Assembly (NCBI RefSeq): GCF_043769475.1
Contig: NZ_CP171729.1
Span: 2,666,001-2,730,000 of the forward strand
Reading direction: 5' to 3'
Length of the DNA stretch: 64,000 nt
From: Allomesorhizobium sp043769475
Lineage (GTDB): Bacteria; Pseudomonadota; Alphaproteobacteria; Rhizobiales; Rhizobiaceae
Below are positions 1-8,508 of this stretch, in pieces (position 1 is the stretch's first letter; every line of letters starts with the position of its first letter). The position numbers and the translations under genes are program-made. A model generated the notes under the pieces. The model saw only the letters and a program-made list of their open reading frames with translations. It was not told the DNA's origin and searched no databases.

Positions 1-1269
1 GTCATAGCGCGCGTGTACACCGCTGAGGGTGTCGCGGTGATGGGTGAATTCCGCATCACCGTTTCCGCCGATATGGATGTGAAGTCGGCTGTCGCCGGGC
101 TGCTTGCCGGTCAATTCGTCACCGCATGGCAGGACAACACCACCGACGGCAGTGGCGGACAGATCGGCGCCCAAATAACGGAGATCGTGCGCACCACGAC
201 CGGGGATGGTACGGGCGACTTTTTCATAGGCGATGAATTGCGCGACATCGTTCACGGCCTCGGCGGTCAGGACTACTTTGTCGGCGGCGGCGGCAACGAC
301 GAACTGAACGGCGGCAGCGAAGACGATCTGCTCTCCGGCGGCGACGGGAACGACCTGCTCAACGGCGGCACGGGCATCGACATGATGTACGGCACCGATG
401 GCAACGACACGCTTGACGGCGGCGTCGGCGCCGACACCATGTACGGCGGCACCGGCAACGACACGTTCATCGTCGACAACATCGGCGACAAGGTTTTCGA
501 AGCGAATGGGGCCGGCACGGGCATTGATACCGTCCGAACCTCCGTCAACTATTCGGTGGTCGCGCAGTTCGTCGAGAAGATGGTGTTGCTTGGCACCGGC
601 TCGATCAACGCCGTCGGCAACAATCTGAACAACACCATCACTGGCAACGATGGCAACAACGCCATCGACGGGCGCGGCGGTGCCGACACCATGACGGGTG
701 GATTGGGCAACGACACCTATTACGTCGACAATGCGGCCGACAAGGTGGTCGAGGCGAACGGAGCCGGCACCGGCACCGATACGGTGAACTCGTCCGTGAC
801 CTATTCGGCCGCCGCGCAATTCGTGGAGAACATCACGCTGACCGGAACCGCAGTGATCAATGCCACGGGCAACAATCTCGCCAACACGATCGCCGGCAAT
901 GCCGCAAACAATGTTCTTACCGGGGCGCTCGGCGCAGATGCCTTCTTGTTCCGGACCGGGCTGAACGGCACGACCAACGTCGACACCATCACTGACTTCA
1001 ACGTTGTGGATGACATTATCCAGCTTGAAGATTTTATCTTCACGCAAGCCGGTGGTGGCGGCGGTGGCGGCCTCGGCACCTTGTTGGCCGGCCAGTTCAG
1101 GACCAATAACACAGGCGCCGCACAGGACGCCGACGACCGTATCATCTACGAAAGCGACTCTGGCAAGCTTTGGTACGACAGCAACGGCAACGCCGCTGGC
1201 GGCAACTACCTGTTCGCCGACCTCGCTTCCGGACTGGCGCTTACCAACGCCGATTTCTTCATCGTTTGA
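1..1269 (+). CDS. RTX-type calcium-binding exoprotein, 5' end outside window
   Basis: A predicted secreted protein of the hemolysin-type calcium-binding family. The frame is open to the window edge, so the true start is probably upstream; about 418 residues are visible from a GTG at 13. Residues about 20-55 resemble a degenerate copy of the GQFVTAW-type extracellular repeat. Residues about 80-155 are glycine/aspartate nonapeptide repeats (GGDGNDLLNGG) that form a calcium-binding beta-roll. Two modules of about 75 residues follow, each starting GNDTxxVDN and containing EANGAGTG. The last 90 residues, ending NADFFIV, look like the uncleaved C-terminal signal of type I secretion. No transporter gene is in the window. 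The 3' 290 bp are almost repeated at 3758-4050. The function of the passenger part is unknown. Confidence 0.85.
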   Translation, partial: VIARVYTAEGVAVMGEFRITVSADMDVKSAVAGLLAGQFVTAWQDNTTDGSGGQIGAQITEIVRTTTGDGTGDFFIGDELRDIVHGLGGQDYFVGGGGNDELNGGSEDDLLSGGDGNDLLNGGTGIDMMYGTDGNDTLDGGVGADTMYGGTGNDTFIVDNIGDKVFEANGAGTGIDTVRTSVNYSVVAQFVEKMVLLGTGSINAVGNNLNNTITGNDGNNAIDGRGGADTMTGGLGNDTYYVDNAADKVVEANGAGTGTDTVNSSVTYSAAAQFVENITLTGTAVINATGNNLANTIAGNAANNVLTGALGADAFLFRTGLNGTTNVDTITDFNVVDDIIQLEDFIFTQAGGGGGGGLGTLLAGQFRTNNTGAAQDADDRIIYESDSGKLWYDSNGNAAGGNYLFADLASGLALTNADFFIV

Positions 1270-1354
1270 GGCGGATCGCCGCCGGCTGCAGGCCGGGGAA
1301 AACACTCGTTTCGGATTTTCGACATCCGGCGAGCCCGTTGATCGGCCCGAAAAC

Positions 1355-1399
1355 AACAGGGATGCGCGCCGGAGCGAACTTCCGGCGCGCATCCCTGTT
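1355..1399 (+). terminator. long perfect hairpin after the first RTX gene
   Basis: A perfect 19-bp inverted repeat (arms 1355-1373 and 1381-1399, 7-nt loop) lies 86 nt after the stop of the first RTX gene. The right arm runs into TTT. The long GC-rich stem fits a transcription terminator or mRNA 3'-end stabiliser for the secreted protein, although the T-tract is short. Confidence 0.7.
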
Positions 1400-1906
1400 T
1401 CGTGCACGACCCATACGCCTGTCCGCTAAACCCATGCCGCCGGGATCAACCAGGCCCCCCGCAAGTCCACCCACTTGCGCGTGCAGGTTGAATGGAGCAA
1501 TCTGGGTACTCCCAGATCTACGGGGGCCTCGAGAAGCGGCCAGTCTGGGCTCCGCGTGGAAATATCATCGCGGGGCGGAGATTTTAGCACACGCGACGGC
1601 ACTTGCCGGTCTTCAGTATTCTGCCTGCAGGCGGACCGGATGCATGCGATCCACGAATATGGATTGCGGTAGTGTGGGGGATACTGTGGCCGCATTCACA
1701 TCTCCAGGAAACGAGAACGCGCTCTGCCGCGCTGGCCTGATGGCCGACGCCAATGGCGCCGCCGCCGGGCGCCGCGCTATCTTCGCCACGCCCGGCACCG
1801 GGCTGGCAATGATTGCGCGGATCGCACCGCGCGGCCGGTCCCTCCGCAGCAAACACAAGGCTTAGCGAAACGAACCATCCTTCATCATCCGCAAACGGAG
1901 ATTACC
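1400..1906. other. intergenic, no gene supported
   Basis: About 500 bases between the hairpin after the first RTX gene and the remnant at 1907. Open frames exist on both strands but are arginine- or proline-rich, match no family I recognise and have no convincing ribosome binding site. I see no RNA gene or clear repeat. The promoter of the downstream remnant presumably lies here. Confidence 0.5.
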
Positions 1907-2423
1907 ATGCCTATGGGACGCATCGGACAGGAACTCATCGTCAATTCGACGGTAACGGGTTCACAATTCGATCCATCGATCACGGCACTGGCCGACAGTC
2001 GCTTCGTCGTGACGCGGACGCACAGTGATGGCGTTGACCAAAACATCCTCGGCCGGATCTTTAATTCCGACGGCAGCGTCGCCGGTAACGACTTCCCCAT
2101 AAACACAACGACAGCGAACGTCCAATCAATGTCTTCGGTGACGGCGCTGACTGACGGCCGCTTTGTCGTGACGTGGCGCTCTCTCGGTGTTGGCATCAAC
2201 GCCGACATCCGCGCCCCGCGTCTACAATGCCGACGGCAGCCCCGACCTTACAGTCAACATGGGCGACGACTTCATCGTCAACTCTACATCGACGAGTGAT
2301 CGACTTTATTCACTGACCACGGCGCTGGCCGATTTCACAGGAGGAAATGATGGGCGTTCAATCGACAGACATCTATATCGAACAGACCGACGGCCCCTCG
2401 GCCATCATCTACGTAGCCGCTGA
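1907..2423 (+). pseudogene. remnant of RTX-type exoprotein gene (frameshift and truncation)
   Basis: The N-terminal part of a secreted repeat protein. It holds about three copies of a motif of the type VNSTxxxxQFDPSITALADxRFVVT, related to the start of the first RTX gene. A run of four C at 2214-2217 breaks the frame. With three C the protein would read on as RARVYNADGSPDLTVNMGDD and continue to the stop at 2421-2423, about 171 residues. The last expected motif (ALADGRFVVTW) is cut after ALAD near 2331, where the ribosome binding site of the next gene begins. No beta-roll or secretion signal remains. I read this as the 5' part of an RTX gene that lost its 3' part by recombination with its neighbour. 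The extra C may be a sequencing error; the truncation is not explained by it. Confidence 0.7.
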
Positions 2424-4050
2424 CGAGACATGGACGATCCTTTCGGGCGTCCTCGTCGGTTCGCAGGACAATCACGGCATCGTTAGCATCCATGCGCGCA
2501 GCACGCTCATCAATAATGGCTACATCTTTTCCGGTGACCTGCAAGGCTACGGTGTTCGATTTTTTGACGTCGACGGTGCGATCACAAACAACGCCGGAGC
2601 CAGCATTGTCGGAATGAGCGGTTTGTCCATCGCCAGCGGAACCGTCAACAATCACGGCTCAGTGAATGGTTATCGGGTTAGTGGCGTAAGCATGAGCAGC
2701 AGCGTCCTGAACAACGACGGTGAGATCTTCGGCAGGACTGAGGGAGTCTTCGCGGCCGGCGGCAATGGCGGCGTCATCAACAACTCGGGCGTGATCTCAT
2801 CGGACGGTAATGGAATCTGGGTCAACATCGAAAGTCCGTCGGCAATATGGACCATCGACAATGCCGCCGGCGGGATCATCAGGGGAACGCAGGCTGCGAT
2901 TTTCACCTCCACTCCCTTCTTCGGGGGTCCGGGAATCTCGCTCAACAACCGTGGCCTGATCGACGGCGACATCAACTGTACGGCAGGCGGCAGCAACGAC
3001 AGCATCGTCAACCGCGGCACGATCGACGGCGACGTGTTCCTCGGCAGCGGCAATGACATCTACAACGGCGTGGCGGGCCTCGTCACGGGGGCCATCCTGG
3101 GTGACGCGGGCAACGACACGCTGCGCAGCGGCGCCGGCAAAAATACGCTCGACGGCGGCGACGACAACGACACGCTTGACGGCGGCGTCGGCGCGGACAC
3201 CATGATCGGCGGCAATGGCAACGATACCTACTTTGTCGACAGCATAGGCGACAAGGTGTTCGAGGCGAACGGTGAGGGCACCGGCACGGACACCGTGCAG
3301 ACCAGCGTCAGCTTCTCGGTGGTGTCGCAGTTCGTCGAGAACATGGTGCTTTTGGGCACCGGCTCGATCAGCGCCATCGGCAACAACCTTGACAACACCA
3401 TCACCGGCAATAGCGGCAACAACGCCATCGACGGGCGCGGCGGCATTGATGTCATGCAAGGTGGCTTGGGCAACGACACCTATTATGTCGACAATGTGCT
3501 CGACCGCACGATCGAGGCCAATGGCGCCGGCACCGACACCGTCGACACCACCGTGTCCAAGGCTTTTGTCGACCAGTTCGTCGAGGTGATCCGGCTCTCC
3601 GGCTCGGGCAACATCAACACCACAGGCAACAGCCTCGCCAACACCATCGTCGGCAACGGCGCCAACAACGGGATAAATGGCCGCGAAGGCAGCGACACCC
3701 TGACGGGCGGCTACGGCAACGACAGCTTCGTGTTCAACACGGTTTTGGGCGCAGGCAATATCGACACCATCACTGACTTCAACGTTGTGAATGACATTAT
3801 CCAGCTTGAAAATTCTATCTTCACACAAGCCAGTGGTAGCGGCGCGGGTGGTGTCGGCACCTTGTTGGCCGGCGGGTTTAGAACCAACCTGACCGGCACC
3901 GCACAGGACGCCGACGACCGTATCATCTACGAAAGCGACTCTGGCAGGCTTTGGTACGACAGCAACGGCAACGCCGCCGGCGGCAACTACCTGTTCGCCG
4001 ACCTCGCTTCCGGGTTGGCGCTTACCAACGCCGATTTCTTCATCGTGTGA
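2350..4050 (+). CDS. RTX exoprotein with N-terminal beta-helix-like repeats
   Basis: A predicted type I-secreted protein of about 566 residues. The AGGAGG at 2339-2344 is 5 nt from the ATG at 2350 but only 2 nt from the ATG at 2347, so 2350 is preferred. Residues about 35-235 hold repeated turns ending in NNxG (INNG, TNNAG, VNNHG, LNNDG, INNSG, LNNRG), typical of a right-handed parallel beta-helix. Residues about 240-300 are GD-rich calcium-binding nonapeptides. Two modules starting GNDTYxVD follow, and the C-terminal 90 residues nearly match the first RTX protein, again ending NADFFIV. There is no N-terminal signal peptide, as expected for type I export. It overlaps the tail of the broken gene upstream. 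Adhesin, polysaccharide-binding or lyase-like roles are possible but no catalytic motif was recognised. Confidence 0.85.
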   Translation: MGVQSTDIYIEQTDGPSAIIYVAADETWTILSGVLVGSQDNHGIVSIHARSTLINNGYIFSGDLQGYGVRFFDVDGAITNNAGASIVGMSGLSIASGTVNNHGSVNGYRVSGVSMSSSVLNNDGEIFGRTEGVFAAGGNGGVINNSGVISSDGNGIWVNIESPSAIWTIDNAAGGIIRGTQAAIFTSTPFFGGPGISLNNRGLIDGDINCTAGGSNDSIVNRGTIDGDVFLGSGNDIYNGVAGLVTGAILGDAGNDTLRSGAGKNTLDGGDDNDTLDGGVGADTMIGGNGNDTYFVDSIGDKVFEANGEGTGTDTVQTSVSFSVVSQFVENMVLLGTGSISAIGNNLDNTITGNSGNNAIDGRGGIDVMQGGLGNDTYYVDNVLDRTIEANGAGTDTVDTTVSKAFVDQFVEVIRLSGSGNINTTGNSLANTIVGNGANNGINGREGSDTLTGGYGNDSFVFNTVLGAGNIDTITDFNVVNDIIQLENSIFTQASGSGAGGVGTLLAGGFRTNLTGTAQDADDRIIYESDSGRLWYDSNGNAAGGNYLFADLASGLALTNADFFIV

Positions 4051-4165
4051 AGTTCGCGGATCGGTCGTTGTGCAGCGGCAATACAATCTAAGACAGCGGC
4101 GGCGGGTTAAAGACGGCGCGGGTTTTGCGAAACTGGTAGGAGCGTGGCTTGCGGGGGGCAGCGGA

Positions 4166-4852
4166 ATGAGCGTGTTTTTTCTCGGAACTTGCCGGCTGTA
4201 CGATGCGGCCCGTCTTCTGCGAACTCAGGGCACAGAGACCGCAATTCCGCCATCACCTGGCACGCAGCCGCCGCATCGGTTCATGTCGCCGCGCCAGATG
4301 CTACAGTTCGTTCAGCATATGCGCGGACGGCCTTACCACTACACAGACGCCAACCTTCATCTGATCTCGACCGAGGCTTACGATGCTATCGCTGCGGGAC
4401 TGGATCGGTCAGAGGTGCTTGCGAATGTTAACGCCATGAGGCCAACGTTGCACGAACACGCCGCCTTCGTGATCGAGGTGTCGACTTCTGCGGAGCACAT
4501 GGTAGGGCCGCTGGCGATCGGCACGTTCCTCGGCAACAGGCTGGGAGAGAATGCGGGACGCAGCATCCATTCACTGACGCGCGCGGAGATAGTCGCGACA
4601 TTGGCGGAAGCCCGCCGCCACCTCGGCGGTCGGCCGGTAGTGTGGGTTTCTTATGCCGCTCCGTTGCGCCCTGATCTAATCGCCAAGCAGAAGAAGGTAG
4701 CGGACGCCCTGCGGATCATCGCCGAGCGCCTTGGCGACGCCCTTGTCGACGCCTATTCGGAAATGCGTTCTTTCGGACAGGAGCGCATTTTCAAGGATTG
4801 GCGAAAACGATACCGATCACTACTCGGCCTTGGCCATTGGCCGCCTGGCTAG
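4166..4852 (+). CDS. conserved protein of unknown function, possible SGNH/GSCFA-like fold
   Basis: A 228-residue protein started at the ATG at 4166, which follows a G-rich ribosome binding site; an upstream in-frame extension to 4070 is arginine-rich and lacks one. The N-terminus, VFFLGTCRLYDAARLL, followed later by SPRQMLQFVQHMRG, is reminiscent of the opening block of SGNH/GSCFA-type hydrolases, where the G-[ST]-C-[FR] segment sits where the catalytic serine would be. I see no convincing Asp-His block, so an enzyme function is not claimed. It lies 115 nt after the RTX gene on the same strand and could share its transcript. No signal peptide or membrane segment is visible. Confidence 0.6.
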   Translation: MSVFFLGTCRLYDAARLLRTQGTETAIPPSPGTQPPHRFMSPRQMLQFVQHMRGRPYHYTDANLHLISTEAYDAIAAGLDRSEVLANVNAMRPTLHEHAAFVIEVSTSAEHMVGPLAIGTFLGNRLGENAGRSIHSLTRAEIVATLAEARRHLGGRPVVWVSYAAPLRPDLIAKQKKVADALRIIAERLGDALVDAYSEMRSFGQERIFKDWRKRYRSLLGLGHWPPG

Positions 4853-4894
4853 GCTGATTTCAGACAAGCTGCCGGCTGCGCAATCAGCCGCGGC

Positions 4895-5197
4895 CTAGCG
4901 GTTCATCATGATGTCGGAATAGGTACCCTCGTCCACAACGCGCAAATGCTCGATCGCAGCGACATGGTAAGCGGAGCCGGCACGGAACTGCGCCTTGATG
5001 TGCCGCCGCAGGCCACGGTTGGTGTCGATCGGCCTTCCTGCTTCGTCGAGGCCGGTGTAGCGCTCGTCGAAGCGATAGAGGAGCCGGAAATGCCACGCAT
5101 GCGGCAGTGCGCGGCGGGCTTGCTCGACCTCATGAAAGACCGGGGCCTGCTCGCCAATCGCGAGTTGGCAATGTTCGACCGGATGTCGGCCGAACAT
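4895..5197 (-). CDS. hypothetical protein, 100 aa
   Basis: A soluble protein of 100 residues with a balanced composition (HFRLLYRFDERYTGLDEAG in the middle, ending EGTYSDIMMNR). I do not recognise the family. The opposite-strand frame at 4946-5215 has a less protein-like composition, which is why the minus strand is chosen. The ribosome binding site before the ATG at 5197 is weak. It ends close to the preceding convergent gene and lies downstream of tRNA-Lys on the same strand. Confidence 0.5.
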   Translation of the reverse strand: MFGRHPVEHCQLAIGEQAPVFHEVEQARRALPHAWHFRLLYRFDERYTGLDEAGRPIDTNRGLRRHIKAQFRAGSAYHVAAIEHLRVVDEGTYSDIMMNR

Positions 5198-5233
5198 TCC
5201 GGGCGGAACGGTTGAAGAACAGAAAAGTCTCGT

Positions 5234-5254
5234 TAAGACGTGAGACGCGTCTTA
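5234..5254 (-). terminator. weak terminator-like hairpin downstream of tRNA-Lys
   Basis: Inverted arms TAAGACG/CGTCTTA (7 bp) with a 7-nt loop, followed on the minus strand by AACGAGACTTTTCTG. The position, about 60 nt beyond the tRNA 3' end, fits a terminator for the tRNA transcript, but the T-tract is poor. Confidence 0.4.
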
Positions 5255-5312
5255 CACGGTCTTACGTTCTTCTCTTGTTCCGTGTCACAAGCGGCTAAGT
5301 CGTTGAATTATA

Positions 5313-5388
<76 letters not shown>

Positions 5389-5492
5389 ACACCATCGGAC
5401 GACCGATGCAGGCGCGATATAGCCACAGCTTCGGGGCCTGTCCAGCCCCCGCCGCCTTCATTCGCGCCAAATCGTCGGCCTGTGCCATTCGG

Positions 5493-6404
5493 TCACGCGT
5501 AGAGCACGCCTTCCGCTACCTTCACCGCGTTGCCGCCGATCCGGGCGGCCGCCATGGCGGAGTTTTCGACGTCGATCTCCAGCCTGATGCGCGACGGGCG
5601 TCCCATTTCGACGCCCTGCTCGATCCAGAAGCGCGACGGCCCCTCCGGCGGCGCATCGAACTGCATGATCACGCCGGCGAAAGCCGCCGCCGCCGAGCCC
5701 GTCGCCGGATCCTCGTAGGAGGGCGAGCCGGGCACGAACATGCGCGCATGGAACGAGTTGTCGCGGCTGGCCGTCTCGCGGCAATAGACATAGGCGCTGG
5801 CGGTCTTGCCGTCGCCGCGCTGTGGTGAAAGCTCCCGCCATGCCTGGTTGTCGAGCCGCGCCCGGCGCGCCGCGTCGAGGCCGGAAACCGGGATGGCGAT
5901 GTAAGGCACGCCGGCCGACCAAAGGCCGACGCGGTGGTTCTCGAAGCCGATCTCGTGCGGCGCGAGACCCACCGCCGCGCCGATTGCGGCGGCATCTGCC
6001 GAAAGCGCCAGCTTTTCGGGAACTTGCGGCAGGTCGAATTCGGCGAATGTCGCCGCCTTGCCGCCGGTGACGGCGCAGCGCACCGGGCCGATATTCTCCT
6101 CGAACACGAAGATGGCAGCCGCGCCCTCGCCCTCCTGCGCTTCGTAGAGCGCGATCGCCGTGCCGACCGTTGGGTGGCCGGCAAACGGCATCTCGTAGAC
6201 CGGCGTGAAGATGCGCACCCGGGCCCTGTGCGAAGCGTCGCGCGGCGCGGTGACGAAACTGGTTTCGGAGAGGTTGAACTCGCCGGCTATGCGCTGCATG
6301 GCGCCTGTGTCGAGCCCCTCGGCGTCGAGCACGACGGCGAGCGGATTGCCGGAGAGCCGCTGTCCGGTGAACACGTCGTAGATCACATATTTGCGTCCCT
6401 GCAT
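5493..6404 (-). CDS. PhzF family isomerase/epimerase-like protein
   Basis: A 303-residue cytoplasmic protein of the PhzF/diaminopimelate-epimerase fold. Characteristic motifs are GNPLAVVLDA near residue 20, the NLSET segment near residue 45 with the family's catalytic glutamate, MPFAGHPTVGTA near residue 70 and EDPATGSAAAA near residue 225. Members isomerise small hydroxy- or amino-acid-like substrates; PhzF itself acts in phenazine synthesis, but no other phenazine genes are here, so the substrate is unknown. The ATG at 6404 has AGGGG 8 nt upstream; the ATG at 6422 does not. It is divergent from the efflux operon. Confidence 0.9.
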   Translation of the reverse strand: MQGRKYVIYDVFTGQRLSGNPLAVVLDAEGLDTGAMQRIAGEFNLSETSFVTAPRDASHRARVRIFTPVYEMPFAGHPTVGTAIALYEAQEGEGAAAIFVFEENIGPVRCAVTGGKAATFAEFDLPQVPEKLALSADAAAIGAAVGLAPHEIGFENHRVGLWSAGVPYIAIPVSGLDAARRARLDNQAWRELSPQRGDGKTASAYVYCRETASRDNSFHARMFVPGSPSYEDPATGSAAAAFAGVIMQFDAPPEGPSRFWIEQGVEMGRPSRIRLEIDVENSAMAAARIGGNAVKVAEGVLYA

Positions 6405-6502
6405 CGGACTGCCCCTGAACATGAGCGAAATTTAACTTGTAATCCGCCCCGAACGGCATGACCTGTCGCTGAGAGGGATTTCCGAACGCATTGGGGTCCG
6501 GC

Positions 6503-7798
6503 ATGGACCAGATTGTCAACCGGCCAGAGGCCGAAACCCGACGCTCCATCGAGTCGGAGCTCGGGCTTGACGGCCGCACGCCTGGCAGCAGGCGTCGCCC
6601 GGGCTTGCGTTACGCGGCCGCCGGCCTCGTCCTGGTGGCAGCCGTGGCGGTAGGCTCCTATTTCTGGCTCGGCCGGTCCGGAGCGGAACCGGCCTATGCA
6701 ACCGTCGCAGCCGAGATCGGCGATCTCGTCGTCGAGGTGTCGGCCACGGGCACGCTGCAGCCGCTGATCCAGGTCGACATTTCCAGCGAGCTTTCCGGCG
6801 TCGTGCGCGAAGTCGCCGTGAACGAGAACCAGGAGGTCAAGAAGGGTGATGTGCTCGCCGTCCTGGATACCGCGCGGCTTTCGGCACAGGTCGAGCGGGC
6901 GGAAGCCTCGGCCAAGGCCGCGGAGGCGAAGGTGGAAGACACCCGCACGACGCTCTCCGAAACCGAAAGGGCGCTTTCCCGCGCCGAGCAGCTTTCGAGC
7001 CGCGGCATGGTCGCCGACCAGGCGCTGGAAACGGCGCGCGCCGCCCGTGACCGCGCCGACAGCGCCGTCGCCATGGCCGAAGCCAATCTGGCGATTGCGG
7101 TCGCCGAACTGAAGCTGCAGCAGGCAGACCTGCAGAAAAGCACCATTTATGCGCCGATCGACGGCATCGTGCTCACCCGTTCGGTCGATCCCGGCCAGAC
7201 CGTCGCCTCCTCGCTGCAGGCGCCGGTTCTTTTCGTCATCGCCGCCGACCTGAAGAAGATGGAACTGAAAGCGGCGATCGACGAGGCCGACATCGGCGGG
7301 GTGCGCCCCGGCCAGACGGCGCGCTTCACCGTCGATGCGTTTCCCAACCGCCGCTTCGACGCCGAGATTCGCGACATTGCCTTCGCCTCGGTCACCACCG
7401 AAGGGGTCGTCACCTATGACGCGCGCCTCGACGTCGACAATGCCGAACTGCTCCTGCGCCCGGGCATGACCGCCACGGTTTCCGTGACGACGCGCGAGGC
7501 AGGCGGGGTGCTGACGGTGCCGAGCGCCGCCTTCCGCTACCGGCCGCCGGTTGAGAACGCCTCGCGCGGCTGGAGCCTCGAAAACCTGTTCATGCCGCGC
7601 ATGCGGCGGGGCGGCGATCGGCAGCGCCAGCAAAGCGCCGCGCCCGACGGCGAACGCACGCTCTATGTGCTCACGGGCGGCGCGCCGGAGCCGGTCAAGG
7701 TCAGGACCGGAGCGACCGACGGGGAGCGGACGGAAATCCTGTCCGGCCTCTCGGCCGGCGATTTGGTGGTCACCGGCACGGCGCGGGAACGGAACTGA
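6503..7798 (+). CDS. MacA-like periplasmic adaptor (HlyD family)
   Basis: A membrane-fusion protein of about 431 residues, the first gene of a three-gene efflux operon. One N-terminal transmembrane helix (AAAGLVLVAAVAVGSYFWL, about residues 38-58) anchors it in the inner membrane. A lipoyl half (ISSELSGVVREVAVNENQEV), a coiled-coil hairpin of about 90 residues rich in Ala/Glu/Arg, the second lipoyl half (STIYAPIDGIVLTRSVDPGQ) and a beta-barrel domain follow. In MacA-type pumps this protein links the ABC permease to a TolC-like outer-membrane channel; no TolC gene lies in the window. The ATG at 6503 is preferred over the TTG at 6491. An arginine-rich insert near residues 350-385 is unusual. 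Confidence 0.88.
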   Translation: MDQIVNRPEAETRRSIESELGLDGRTPGSRRRPGLRYAAAGLVLVAAVAVGSYFWLGRSGAEPAYATVAAEIGDLVVEVSATGTLQPLIQVDISSELSGVVREVAVNENQEVKKGDVLAVLDTARLSAQVERAEASAKAAEAKVEDTRTTLSETERALSRAEQLSSRGMVADQALETARAARDRADSAVAMAEANLAIAVAELKLQQADLQKSTIYAPIDGIVLTRSVDPGQTVASSLQAPVLFVIAADLKKMELKAAIDEADIGGVRPGQTARFTVDAFPNRRFDAEIRDIAFASVTTEGVVTYDARLDVDNAELLLRPGMTATVSVTTREAGGVLTVPSAAFRYRPPVENASRGWSLENLFMPRMRRGGDRQRQQSAAPDGERTLYVLTGGAPEPVKVRTGATDGERTEILSGLSAGDLVVTGTARERN

Positions 7799-7803
7799 GC
7801 GGC

Positions 7804-8508
7804 ATGTTCGGCAAGACCCTGATCAGCTTCGACAAGGTCTGGAAAACCTACGGCAAGGGTGAAGCCAAGGTGCATGCGCTGGCGGGAGTCGATCTCGCCA
7901 TCGCGCGCGGCGAGTTCGTCGCGATCATGGGCCCGTCCGGCTCCGGCAAGTCGACCGCCATGAACATCATCGGCTGCCTCGATACGCCGACCTCCGGCCG
8001 CTACGGCTTCCTCGGCGTCGATGCCGGGCGGCTCGACCGCAATCGCCGCGCCCTCCTGCGCAACCTTCATGTCGGCTTCGTCTTCCAGGGCTACAATCTG
8101 CTGGCGCGGACCACGGCGGCCGAAAACGTCGAACTGCCGCTGATTTATCGCGGCGTTGCCGCCGCCGAGCGCCGCTCGCTCGCGATGCGGGCGCTGGCGG
8201 AGGTCGGCCTTAGCGGCCGCGAAAGCCATACGCCGGCCGAGCTTTCCGGCGGCCAGCAGCAGCGCGTGGCGATCGCCCGCGCCATCGTCACCCGGCCGAC
8301 GCTGCTCGTCGCCGACGAGCCGACCGGCAATCTCGATACGGCGCGCAGCCACGAGATCATGAGCCTGGTGACCCGTCTCAATCGCGATCTCGGCCTTACC
8401 ATCGTCATGGTGACGCACGAGGCCGAAATCGCCGCCTATGCGGAGCGCACCATCCGCTTCCTTGACGGCCACGTCGCCTCCGACACAAGCAACCGCGAGG
8501 CGGCGTGA
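7804..8508 (+). CDS. MacB-like ABC transporter, ATP-binding subunit
   Basis: A 234-residue ATPase of the LolD/MacB group. It shows Walker A GPSGSGKS near residue 40, Q-loop VFQGYNLL, signature LSGGQQQR near residue 142, Walker B LLVADEPTGNLD near residue 162 and the switch histidine in VMVTHE. It starts 5 nt after the adaptor gene and its stop overlaps the permease start (TGATG), so the three genes are one translation-coupled unit. The nucleotide-binding domain is separate from the permease here, unlike fused enterobacterial MacB. The exported substrate (macrolide, lipopeptide or other) cannot be told from sequence. Confidence 0.93.
   Translation: MFGKTLISFDKVWKTYGKGEAKVHALAGVDLAIARGEFVAIMGPSGSGKSTAMNIIGCLDTPTSGRYGFLGVDAGRLDRNRRALLRNLHVGFVFQGYNLLARTTAAENVELPLIYRGVAAAERRSLAMRALAEVGLSGRESHTPAELSGGQQQRVAIARAIVTRPTLLVADEPTGNLDTARSHEIMSLVTRLNRDLGLTIVMVTHEAEIAAYAERTIRFLDGHVASDTSNREAA

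Noticed and set aside
1170..1865. 231-codon frame after the first RTX gene
   Set aside because: Starts inside the RTX gene in another frame, runs through the 19-bp hairpin and is Arg/Pro/Gly-rich.
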